This document shows positions 6,843-15,021 of a stretch of 39,239 nt of DNA, in pieces. Made by a program: the position numbers and the translations under genes. This DNA is from an uncultured Bacillota bacterium (GTDB lineage Bacteria > Bacillota_I > Bacilli_A > RF39 > UBA660): contig CAMYZQ010000003.1 of the NCBI GenBank assembly GCA_947303895.1, positions 1 to 39,239 of the forward strand, read 5' to 3'. The notes below the pieces were generated by a model. The model was given only the letters and a program-made list of their open reading frames with translations, searched no databases and was not told the origin of the DNA. Positions within the stretch are counted from its first letter, which is position 1, and each line of letters starts with the position of its first letter.

Positions 6843-7523
6843 ATGAGTATATTTTTAACTGGTGTTTTTATTTTTATCCTTGGTAGTATAGTAGGATGGT
6901 TATTAGAAATAGTTTATAGAAGATTTATGTTTGGTAAACTAGTTAATCCTGGTTTTTTAGTAGGACCTTATTTACCTATATATGGATTTGGTTTATTATC
7001 TATAACTATATTACATAATATACTTATGAGATTCGATTTAAGTCCTATTGTTGCTATTCTTTTAATGGGAGTAGTAATGACATTAATAGAACTTTTAGGT
7101 GGTTTATTTTGTTTATCACAAAAAGTTAAGTTATGGGATTATAGTGATAACTGGTTAAATTATAAAGGTATTATATGTCCTTTATATTCATCTATGTGGA
7201 TATTAGCAGGAGCTATTTATTATTTCTTCTTATATGATCCACTTATGTATGCTGTTAACTGGTTTAATGATAATATATCTTTTTCATATGTAATAGGAGT
7301 ATTATCAGGATTCTTAATAATAGATTTCTTTTATTCATCTAAGTTATATATTAAGATTAGAAAATATGCTAAGAAGAATAATATTGTTGTTAGATATGAA
7401 AAACTTAAAGATCATATTAAAGATGAAACTAAAAAAGCAGAAGAAAAATACTTTTTCTTGTTTCCATTTAGACAAAGTAGAAAGTTAATAGAATATCTGG
7501 ATAGTTATAGGGATAAGAAATAA
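6843..7523 (+). CDS. CmpB-family membrane protein (putative ABC-transporter type IV)
   Basis: 226 residues with about six membrane helices. GSIVGWLLEIVYR, GPYLPIYGFG and LWDYSDNWLNYKG match the same PF06541-like family as the gene at 2942-3502. The ATG at 6843 is preferred over TTG 6831 because GGTGA lies 5 nt upstream. A basic, lysine-rich cytosolic tail follows the last helix. It is coupled (TAATG, one-base overlap) to a lipase-like DUF2974 gene. Confidence 0.8.
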   Translation: MSIFLTGVFIFILGSIVGWLLEIVYRRFMFGKLVNPGFLVGPYLPIYGFGLLSITILHNILMRFDLSPIVAILLMGVVMTLIELLGGLFCLSQKVKLWDYSDNWLNYKGIICPLYSSMWILAGAIYYFFLYDPLMYAVNWFNDNISFSYVIGVLSGFLIIDFFYSSKLYIKIRKYAKKNNIVVRYEKLKDHIKDETKKAEEKYFFLFPFRQSRKLIEYLDSYRDKK

Positions 7524-8596
7524 TGAATGTAATAGATTATATTAAAAAATATGGAGATTATTCTTTTAAAGAGAAATCATTTAATGAAGTAGATAATGTA
7601 ATATTATCTCTTTTGTCGTATATAAATTTTTCTAATATAGTATCTAATAATAATAGAAATAAAATAAGATTAGAGGATGTTGCATTAGATTTTTTAACTA
7701 TTAATAGTAATACTGTAATAGAGGATGTGCCTGCTGTTAAAGATGCTATTAAAGTATTAAAAGAAGTTAAAAGTACAAAAAGATATAGAGATATTCTTTT
7801 ATATAATTATAAGTATGTTTCGTCAGATGAAAGTCAATTTTCATGTGTTACTTTTGAGTTAAATAAAAAGGTTGTATATGTTGGCTTTGGTGGAACTGAT
7901 AAGTTAATTAGTGGCTGGATAGAAGATGCTAAAATGAGTTATGAGTATCCAGTAACGGCTCATATTAATGCAATTAAGTATTTAAATAGATATTTTATGT
8001 TTAATAGAAAGAGAATAATACTTGGTGGACATTCTAAAGGAGGTAATATTGCATTAGTAGCAGCTCTAGAATGTAGAAAGAATATTTATAAAAGAATTCT
8101 AAATGTATATAGTAATGATGGACAAGGTTTAAGAAAAGAAGATATGTTAAGTCCTAGATATCAAGATCTAGATAGTAAATATGTTCATATATGTCCTTAT
8201 AATTCTATTATAGGTATGCTTTTATATCATGATATGTATTATATAAGTGTTGATTCTGATAAACCAGTTGGTTTTTCACATAATGTTACTAGTTGGCAAA
8301 TAGATGATGATAAATTTCAAACAAGAGAAGTAAGTAAATTTAGTAGAATTCTAGATGAAGGATTTACTAAGTGGTTAGATAAATATAGTTATGAAGATAA
8401 GAAAGAGTTTGTAGAAAGTGTTGATAAACTTTTAAAAGATAACGGAATAGTTACAATAGTAGACTTTAAAAAGAATTTAAAACTAGTATTTGAAGTAGCT
8501 AAGAGTGCTAAAACTATGAATCCTAAAGTAAAAGAAATGACTATAGAACTTCTTAAAATAATAGTATCTCTTAACATTGAAAACAAATTTATGTAA
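7523..8596 (+). CDS. DUF2974 (Mbeg1-like) alpha/beta-hydrolase fold protein
   Basis: 357 residues. The nucleophile elbow G-G-H-S171-K-G-G-N and the preceding VYVGFGGTDKLISGW segment match class-3-lipase-like DUF2974 proteins, common in Firmicutes. Ser171 is the likely nucleophile; Asp and His partners cannot be assigned with certainty (Asn-Asp-Gly near residue 198 and HNVT near 253 are candidates). No signal peptide, so cytosolic. Translationally coupled to the CmpB-like membrane protein upstream. Substrate unknown. No terminator is visible before the CIRCE element four bases downstream. Confidence 0.8.
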   Translation: MNVIDYIKKYGDYSFKEKSFNEVDNVILSLLSYINFSNIVSNNNRNKIRLEDVALDFLTINSNTVIEDVPAVKDAIKVLKEVKSTKRYRDILLYNYKYVSSDESQFSCVTFELNKKVVYVGFGGTDKLISGWIEDAKMSYEYPVTAHINAIKYLNRYFMFNRKRIILGGHSKGGNIALVAALECRKNIYKRILNVYSNDGQGLRKEDMLSPRYQDLDSKYVHICPYNSIIGMLLYHDMYYISVDSDKPVGFSHNVTSWQIDDDKFQTREVSKFSRILDEGFTKWLDKYSYEDKKEFVESVDKLLKDNGIVTIVDFKKNLKLVFEVAKSAKTMNPKVKEMTIELLKIIVSLNIENKFM

Positions 8597-8599
8597 TAA

Positions 8600-8626
8600 T
8601 TAGCACTCTCTATTGACAAGTGCTAA
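8600..8626 (+). promoter_or_regulatory. CIRCE operator (HrcA binding site)
   Basis: TTAGCACTC-N9-AAGTGCTAA, differing from the consensus TTAGCACTC-N9-GAGTGCTAA at one base. The -35 TTGACA (8613-8618) lies inside it, so HrcA binding would block RNA polymerase. hrcA itself is not in the window. Confidence 0.95.
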
Positions 8627-8641
8627 TGATAGTGCTATACT
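8613..8641 (+). promoter_or_regulatory. Heat-shock promoter TTGACA-N17-TATACT
   Basis: TTGACA 8613-8618, 17-nt spacer, TATACT 8636-8641 preceded by TGC (extended -10). Transcription start near 8648 leaves a 54-nt leader that includes a small AATCC/GGATT hairpin (8659-8671). Confidence 0.9.
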
Positions 8642-8701
8642 TTAATTATGGAGGTAATAATCCACAGGATTTTATCTTAGTAACGAAGGGAGAGATGTTT
8701 T

Positions 8702-9088
8702 ATGATGTTACCAGATAGATTTTTTGATGATATGTTTTTAGACGCTCCAAGAGCTCCAAAGGAAAGAATGGATTGTGATATCTACGAAGAAGATGGTAAA
8801 TACGTTGTAGAAGCTTCAGTATATGGATTTGATAAAAATGATATCAAGATAGAAACTGAAGATGGATCTATTATTATTACTGCTGAAAAACATGAAGATG
8901 AAGTAGATAATAGTAATAAAAAATATCTAAGAAGAGAAAGACATTCTTCTTCAAGTATTCAAAGAGCATTCTACCTAGGTGATATTGATGAGAGTTCTAT
9001 TAAAGCTTCATTTAATAATGGAGTATTAAAAATAGAAACTGCTAAAAAAGAATCAGAATCAAATAGAAAACAAATAGATATTGATTAA
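8702..9088 (+). CDS. Hsp20/alpha-crystallin small heat-shock protein
   Basis: 128 residues. Short N-terminal arm (LPDRFFDDMF), alpha-crystallin domain of about 85 residues (YVVEASVYGFDKNDIKIE through the family signature GVLKI), and a short tail ending IDID, resembling the I-x-I docking motif. These ATP-independent holdases bind unfolding proteins under heat. Control by HrcA is seen directly in the CIRCE element overlapping the promoter. ATG at 8702 or 8705 both possible; GAAGGGAGAG is the RBS. Confidence 0.95.
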   Translation: MMLPDRFFDDMFLDAPRAPKERMDCDIYEEDGKYVVEASVYGFDKNDIKIETEDGSIIITAEKHEDEVDNSNKKYLRRERHSSSSIQRAFYLGDIDESSIKASFNNGVLKIETAKKESESNRKQIDID

Positions 9089-9090
9089 TA

Positions 9091-9117
9091 AAAAACTGGT
9101 TAAATACCAGTTTTTTT
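9091..9117 (+). terminator. Intrinsic terminator of hsp20
   Basis: AAAAACTGGT/ACCAGTTTTT 10-bp stem, loop TAAAT, T run. The last T of the tract is the T of the next extended -10 (TGTTATAAT at 9117-9125). Confidence 0.9.
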
Positions 9118-9125
9118 GTTATAAT
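9117..9125 (+). promoter_or_regulatory. Extended -10 promoter fused to the terminator T-tract
   Basis: TGTTATAAT overlapping the end of the hsp20 terminator; drives the VTT-rmuC pair. Confidence 0.65.
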
Positions 9126-9151
9126 TATTTATAGGAATAGAGGGTGATATA

Positions 9152-9730
9152 ATGCTAAACTGGATTCAAAATACAGTTGATGTAGTAACAAAATATTTTA
9201 TTTCATTTGGTCCTTTAGGAGGCATGTTAGTTATTATATTAAGCTCTATTTATCCACTGGTTTTTCCTCTTGGAGTACATATAGCTTTTAATGTATCTGC
9301 TTTTGGTATTTTTATTGGAATTGTAATATCTTATATAGGTACTTTAATAGGTTGTAGTATATCATTTCTTTTATTTAAAAAAGTAGATACTAAGTTATTT
9401 AAAAGATTTAATGAGAAAGAAAAAGTTAAGAAGTTAAAAGCTAAAATGAAGAAAATATCTATTCCTTCATTAGCAGTTTTAACAGCTTTACCATTTACTC
9501 CTGCTTTTTTAGTTAATATATCTGCAGGATTATCTGGTATGGATACTAAAAAATTTATTATAGGTATTACTATTGGTAAATTACCTATGGTTATATTTTG
9601 GGCTTTTGTAGGTAAAAGTCTTATGGAAAGTATAACTGATTGGAAGACTATTTTAGTAATTGTAGTTATGTTAGTTATAACATATGTTATAAGTAAAGTA
9701 TTAAGTAAGATATTTAAATGGGAGGTTTAG
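9152..9730 (+). CDS. TVP38/TMEM64 (VTT, DedA-superfamily) membrane protein
   Basis: 192 residues, about five membrane segments. SSIYPLVFPLGVHIAFNVSAFG and the LTALPFTPAFLVNISAGLSGM segment, followed by FIIGITIGKLP, fit the VTT domain with its re-entrant glycine/proline loops. Members are linked to lipid movement across the membrane (DedA superfamily); the precise substrate here is unknown. RBS AGGGTGATATA. One base separates it from rmuC. Confidence 0.85.
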   Translation: MLNWIQNTVDVVTKYFISFGPLGGMLVIILSSIYPLVFPLGVHIAFNVSAFGIFIGIVISYIGTLIGCSISFLLFKKVDTKLFKRFNEKEKVKKLKAKMKKISIPSLAVLTALPFTPAFLVNISAGLSGMDTKKFIIGITIGKLPMVIFWAFVGKSLMESITDWKTILVIVVMLVITYVISKVLSKIFKWEV

Positions 9731-9731
9731 T

Positions 9732-10793
9732 ATGGAATATATAATTATTGGATTATTAGTTGTCTTAATTATATTAACTGTTATTTCTTTATTTAAGAAT
9801 ATAAATGAAGGTAAAATAACTGATAAAGTTAATGATATGCATGTTAATTTAACTAAGGAACTAGGAGATTTTAAAACTGATATTAATAGAAACTTCAATG
9901 AAGATTTTATTAAGATGAATGAAAGAATAGAGAATAGACTTAATCAAATAGATAATAAAGTTAATGAAAGATTAGATGTTAATTTTGAAAAGACTAATAA
10001 GACTTTTGGGGATGTACTTGAAAGACTTAGTAAGATTGATGAAGCTCAAAAGAAAATAGATAGTTTATCATCTGATATTGTATCTCTTCAAGGAATACTT
10101 ACTGATAAAAAGAGTAGAGGTATCTTTGGAGAAGTTAACTTAAATCATATTCTTGCATCTGTATTTGGAGAAAAGAATGATAAAGTATATAGAACTCAAT
10201 TTTCATTTGATAATAATACTATCGCTGATGCAGTAGTATTTGCTCCAGAGCCATTAGGTTTGGTAGCAATAGACTCTAAGTTCCCTTTAGAGAACTATAG
10301 AATTATGGTAGATAAGAAATTTGATAAAGCATCTAGAGATACTGCTGAGAAATTATTTAAGCAAGACGTTAAAAAGCATATAGATGCTATTGCAGATAAA
10401 TATATAATTCCAGGTGTTACATCTGATCAAGCAATTATGTTTTTACCTGCTGAAGCTATATTTGCAGAACTAAACGCATATCATAATGATATTATTGAAT
10501 ATGCTTATAAAAAGAGGGTATGGATTACATCTCCAACTACATTAATGAGTACTTTAACTACGATAGAAGTAATTATTAAGAATAGTGAAAGAGATAAATA
10601 TGCCAAAGTTATTCAATCAGAACTTAGTAAGTTATCAGTAGAATTTGGTAGATATAAAGAAAGATGGGATAAATTATCTAGAAGTATTGAAACTGTTTCT
10701 AAGGATGTTGAAGATATCCACATAACAACTGATAAAATCACTAAGAGATTTGATAGTATAAATGGCGTTGAAATAGAAAAAATAGAGGATTAA
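9732..10793 (+). CDS. rmuC: DNA recombination protein RmuC
   Basis: 353 residues. N-terminal membrane helix (residues 3-21), coiled coil (about 25-120), then the nuclease-like RmuC core with SRGIFGEVNLNHIL, VVFAPEPLGLVAIDSKFPLENY and MFLPAEAIFAELNAY. RmuC proteins limit rearrangement at short inverted repeats. RBS GGGAGG overlaps the VTT gene's 3' end. The shorter length than E. coli RmuC (475 aa) is normal for Firmicutes. Confidence 0.95.
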   Translation: MEYIIIGLLVVLIILTVISLFKNINEGKITDKVNDMHVNLTKELGDFKTDINRNFNEDFIKMNERIENRLNQIDNKVNERLDVNFEKTNKTFGDVLERLSKIDEAQKKIDSLSSDIVSLQGILTDKKSRGIFGEVNLNHILASVFGEKNDKVYRTQFSFDNNTIADAVVFAPEPLGLVAIDSKFPLENYRIMVDKKFDKASRDTAEKLFKQDVKKHIDAIADKYIIPGVTSDQAIMFLPAEAIFAELNAYHNDIIEYAYKKRVWITSPTTLMSTLTTIEVIIKNSERDKYAKVIQSELSKLSVEFGRYKERWDKLSRSIETVSKDVEDIHITTDKITKRFDSINGVEIEKIED

Positions 10794-10804
10794 TTTTAAA
10801 TAAT

Positions 10805-10833
10805 AAAAAAGAGAAATTGTTTTCTCTTTTTTT
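10805..10833 (+). terminator. Intrinsic terminator of rmuC
   Basis: AAAAGAGAAA/TTTCTCTTTT stem with TTGT loop and T run. Confidence 0.9.
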
Positions 10834-10840
10834 CATTATA

Positions 10841-10849
10841 TGGTATAAT
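10841..10849 (+). promoter_or_regulatory. Extended -10 promoter (TGGTATAAT) of the surface-protein operon
   Basis: TGGTATAAT at 10841-10849, 36 nt before the ATG; no clear -35. Confidence 0.65.
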
Positions 10850-10884
10850 AACTATATATATAATAGTATAGGGAGTGTGTATAC

Positions 10885-13800
10885 ATGGAAAAGATTAAAA
10901 AAGGTTTTTGGAAAACCATTGATTTTATTTATAAACACAAAGTAATAGCATTCATTATAGCTTTTACTATAGCAACTTCATTTATTCTATATGGCGTATT
11001 TGCTACAGATGATGAATATGAAAATAAATTAAAGATCAAAGAAAATAGTGCTGTAATTAAAACTATTACAGATGCTCATGCAGAACTTGATGCTGATACT
11101 GATACTCATGGTAAAGATGCATCTGCTTCTAATGGAGTACTTAGAAACTTTGATAGTATTACATATAATGTAGAATATGTTTTAGACCATAAGACTGAAA
11201 CATTAACTACTCCAATAGAAGGTAGAAATGTTGTTGTAGACGTTATTGTTCCAAAGAATATTAATGCTACATTAACATCTACTGGTGGTGATGGTAGTAT
11301 TACTACTAAGACTTTGGGAGACAATTATAACTATTTCCATTTTGAAATGCATAATATTCCTACATCTAGTACATTAAGTCCATCATCATTTAGTTTTACT
11401 TTAGAAAATGTTAATACTCAAACTGTTGGTGCTAGCTTTACTCCAATAATTCTTATGAAGGAAGCTACAGATTCAGATAGTAAATCAATTGATGAATTAA
11501 CTCCAGATGAAAAAGAAGCATTTGCTGCTAATCCTGCAGGAAATGTTACTTGCCCTAATACTGTTACTAACTGTTTAACTACAATGACAGGTACATATAA
11601 TTATGATGTTGAGGTATATCAAGGAGCTCCTTTAACTGATAGTGTTGGACAAAAAACTTATCCAATAGGTGTTGGTGTTAAAGTTGAAAAGACTGTTGGT
11701 ATTTATGTTCCATCTAGTGTTTCATTCAACGTTAACTGGGCTTCAGAAGATGCTAGTGTATTAAATCTTCAATATGTTGAAGATTCTATGGCAGCATATA
11801 AAGACCCTTCAAAACAATATGCAATTTTCTATGATGGTATTAATGAATTACCAACATTAGGTAATACACTTACATTTGAAAATAATTTATTAACTATTAG
11901 TAGTTTAAAATATGATGGTAATACTTCGTTTGTAGGTTCTGCTTCATTTGAATTAAAGGCAGGAAGATCTGCAACTGATAGAAATGATAGAACATTTAAT
12001 GTGGCTGCAACTAACCTTGTTGTTCCTGGAACAGATTATTCTAAATTACAAGGTGGAGCTGTTACAGTTACAGATTATTATGAAAAATTTGTTGGAAGCT
12101 TTGCTTCACAAGTTGATATATATGCTGGTGAAGTATCTAAAGATCCTGGAGATGCAACTCCATTAGTTCCTGGTAATGCATACTTAAACTATAATCAAAG
12201 ATTTAGAGTAGTAGAAACTATTGCTTATGCTACTGATGGTAAAGGTGATGACTTATCAGAATTAGATAACTATATTAAAATTGATCCTACTGCATTCTTA
12301 ATTACTAAAGAAGATAGTGGTATAGTTGGTGCTCCAATGGCTAGTTTAAAATATGGTCAAGGTGAGTGGACGTCTGAATACTTTGATTTAACTGGTGTTG
12401 CTGGTTGCCCTACATCATTTAATGGATTAACTACAGAAAATATTATGAATCTATATGGTGGACCATGTATAGTTGAAAAGACCGGAGAAAATAGTCCATT
12501 TGTATGGAGTTTACAAGATGAAGATACATCTGATCTTCCAATAATAATTGTTAAAGCTATATTTGGTGATCAAACTTCTGATGAGATGAATGCTAATGCT
12601 TCATTAACAGCTAAAGTATCTTTAGCAGGCAAAATTAGAAAGAACCAAATTGGTTTAATTGATCATTCATATCAAATATCTACTTTATCAACAGGATACT
12701 TTAAGAATCCTCAAACTAATAATTTAGATTTATATTATTTATCAAAGAATATTAATACTAGTGATGTTACTAATGCTAAGAATGCTAATAACTATGTAAA
12801 GAGTAATTATAGTTTTGAAAATAGATTCTTAATTGCTAATAATAGTAATCCATGTAATGGTGAAGCATTATGTAATATCTCAGGTGATACAGTTCATATT
12901 ATGGGATTTAGAGTTAATAATCCTTCAGTAGTATCATACTTTAATAATTATCCTAAAACTTCATTCTATGATTATCCAATTGAATGGAGAATTCAAGTAA
13001 GTGCATCTTCTGATATAGATACTATTGAGTATGATCATGCAGCAATTGCTGTTACTATTCCTAAAACATTAAATTATTTATATGCAGAAATCTTAGTAAC
13101 TAATGGTGATAGTTCTAAGAGAATGGAAAAAACACCATCTAGAGTTATAGATGATGATCCTGGATATACAATTTATGTATATGATTTTGCTAAAGATGAA
13201 ATAACTAATGGAACTGTTAATACATTATCTATATTCACAGATATATTCATGAATACTAAGTCAGGAACACAAGTTCAAGTTAGTGCATCTGCTGATATGG
13301 AAGGATATATAGTTGATAATAGTGATATTCATAGAATATTAGATAATAGAACAACTAATCCATATAAGACTACAACTTCTGATACTATTACACTATATAA
13401 CAGTGCTTATATTAGTACATTTGGTAATGCTGCTCCAAGATATATTGAAAAAGCAGAACCATATACTTATACTATGAAAGCTTATAATAATTCAAGTGAT
13501 ACAAGTAATGCAGGCTATGCTTATGAAAATGCAACATTATATTATATGCTTCCATATATTGAAGATTATAACTATAAGTCATATAACAAGAAGTTTACTA
13601 ATGCTACTTATAAAGTTAAGATTAATGATAATTTAACTGGTTATACAGCATACTATACAACTGATACTGCTACTAACGTAATTAGTGATATTAATAATTT
13701 AACTAATTCTGATAATGCTACTAACTGGACTAAATGGACTAATCCAACTACTGAAGTAGAAGCTACAGCTGTTAAGATTGTTAAAGATGAAAACTGGGAT

Positions 13801-15012
13801 ATTGATACATACTTTGTTTCTGAAAACGGAGTTAATGTTATTGTTACACCAGTTAAGAATGCTCAAGCTGATGCATATTATAATGGATTTACTTTAGCAG
13901 TTGATAGACCTGCTGGATTTGCTCCTGAATGTGATGGAAGATATGATGAAGATCCAGAAAGACCATGTGATCCAAATGCATTAAGTAGAAGAATATTCTT
14001 CTATTCATCAGAATCACTTGTAGAAGTTTATAGTAGACAAATATCTGGATTTGTATTTGAAGATTATAACTATAGTGATATCTATGAAGTTGGTGAAGAC
14101 CAAATGAAGGATATAGTAGTAGAGTTATATAAATTAAATAATAATGAATATAATCCTGATGATGCAGCAAATCCAAATGCATATATTAATTCTGAAAATG
14201 ATGAATTAATAGCTACTACATCAACAGATGCTAATGGTTCATATATATTTACTGGATTAAATACAGGTAACTATTATGTATTATTTAGATATGATGGTAA
14301 TAAATATACACCAAGTAATAAATATGCTGGTGGAGAAAGTAATAGACAAGTTAATTCTAAGTCTATAGCTAAGAATCAAGCTGATAATGAAGCTGTTTCT
14401 GATATTCTTACATTAACTAGTCAAAATGGTTCTGAAAATAAGAATTATATAAACTTAGGATTAAGAATTAGAAAAGACTTTGCTGTAGAAATTAACAAGT
14501 ATATAACTAATATTGTTCAAACATCTAGTCAAGGTGTTAAGACATATGAATATGAAAAGGCTACTAAAGTTAATATAGATATTAGAAATATAAGAAATAC
14601 TAAATTTAGAGTAACTTATAGTTTTGATATAGTTAATACTAAATACTTCCCAGGTTATATTGGAATAATTGCTGACTTAGTTCCAGCAGGTATGACATTT
14701 GATGGAAGTTTAGAAGAAAATAAAGACTGGACAATTTATGATGGAGTTTTATATTATACAGGACTTCAAGATAAATTATTATTACCAGGAGATAGACAAT
14801 ACTTTAAATTAGTACTTGATTTAGATACTAATACAGGTGGAACATATACTAATATAGTAGCTGCTCAACAACCTATATTAATGGGTGAAAAAACATCTGG
14901 TGTTGATTTTAATTCAATTACATTTGAAGATGCTAATCCAGTAGAAACAACTGATCCTAATACTGGTACTGATACAGGTAATACTGGATCACAAGGAAAT
15001 AACGGAGAGTAG
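10885..15012 (+). CDS. Large secreted surface protein with SdrD-B-like and DUF11-like domains
   Basis: 1375 residues. A basic N-terminus plus one hydrophobic segment (about 15-39, ending YGVFA-TDD) forms a signal peptide or anchor. Most of the protein is Thr/Asn/Ser-rich beta-type sequence. Residues about 1052-1150 are a prealbumin-like SdrD-B domain (SGFVFEDYNYSDIYEVGED, then TSTDANGSYIFTGLNTGNYYV). Residues about 1198-1345 resemble DUF11 (DIVNTKYFPGYIGIIADLVPAGM). The C-terminus is a Thr/Gly/Asn-rich tail with no LPxTG motif or membrane helix, so it is secreted, N-terminally anchored, or held by its partner. It is followed at once by the thioester/CnaB gene, probably co-transcribed. Likely adhesin or fibre component. 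Confidence 0.85.
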   Translation: MEKIKKGFWKTIDFIYKHKVIAFIIAFTIATSFILYGVFATDDEYENKLKIKENSAVIKTITDAHAELDADTDTHGKDASASNGVLRNFDSITYNVEYVLDHKTETLTTPIEGRNVVVDVIVPKNINATLTSTGGDGSITTKTLGDNYNYFHFEMHNIPTSSTLSPSSFSFTLENVNTQTVGASFTPIILMKEATDSDSKSIDELTPDEKEAFAANPAGNVTCPNTVTNCLTTMTGTYNYDVEVYQGAPLTDSVGQKTYPIGVGVKVEKTVGIYVPSSVSFNVNWASEDASVLNLQYVEDSMAAYKDPSKQYAIFYDGINELPTLGNTLTFENNLLTISSLKYDGNTSFVGSASFELKAGRSATDRNDRTFNVAATNLVVPGTDYSKLQGGAVTVTDYYEKFVGSFASQVDIYAGEVSKDPGDATPLVPGNAYLNYNQRFRVVETIAYATDGKGDDLSELDNYIKIDPTAFLITKEDSGIVGAPMASLKYGQGEWTSEYFDLTGVAGCPTSFNGLTTENIMNLYGGPCIVEKTGENSPFVWSLQDEDTSDLPIIIVKAIFGDQTSDEMNANASLTAKVSLAGKIRKNQIGLIDHSYQISTLSTGYFKNPQTNNLDLYYLSKNINTSDVTNAKNANNYVKSNYSFENRFLIANNSNPCNGEALCNISGDTVHIMGFRVNNPSVVSYFNNYPKTSFYDYPIEWRIQVSASSDIDTIEYDHAAIAVTIPKTLNYLYAEILVTNGDSSKRMEKTPSRVIDDDPGYTIYVYDFAKDEITNGTVNTLSIFTDIFMNTKSGTQVQVSASADMEGYIVDNSDIHRILDNRTTNPYKTTTSDTITLYNSAYISTFGNAAPRYIEKAEPYTYTMKAYNNSSDTSNAGYAYENATLYYMLPYIEDYNYKSYNKKFTNATYKVKINDNLTGYTAYYTTDTATNVISDINNLTNSDNATNWTKWTNPTTEVEATAVKIVKDENWDIDTYFVSENGVNVIVTPVKNAQADAYYNGFTLAVDRPAGFAPECDGRYDEDPERPCDPNALSRRIFFYSSESLVEVYSRQISGFVFEDYNYSDIYEVGEDQMKDIVVELYKLNNNEYNPDDAANPNAYINSENDELIATTSTDANGSYIFTGLNTGNYYVLFRYDGNKYTPSNKYAGGESNRQVNSKSIAKNQADNEAVSDILTLTSQNGSENKNYINLGLRIRKDFAVEINKYITNIVQTSSQGVKTYEYEKATKVNIDIRNIRNTKFRVTYSFDIVNTKYFPGYIGIIADLVPAGMTFDGSLEENKDWTIYDGVLYYTGLQDKLLLPGDRQYFKLVLDLDTNTGGTYTNIVAAQQPILMGEKTSGVDFNSITFEDANPVETTDPNTGTDTGNTGSQGNNGE

Positions 15013-15021
15013 GTGATTAGT

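Noticed and set aside
8648-8680. Ten-codon ORF in the hsp20 leader
   Set aside because: Begins at the predicted transcription start with no RBS; probably chance.
13889-14182. Minus-strand 97-codon frame inside the 1375-aa surface gene
   Set aside because: Antisense shadow of a well-supported domain-bearing gene; no promoter or RBS.
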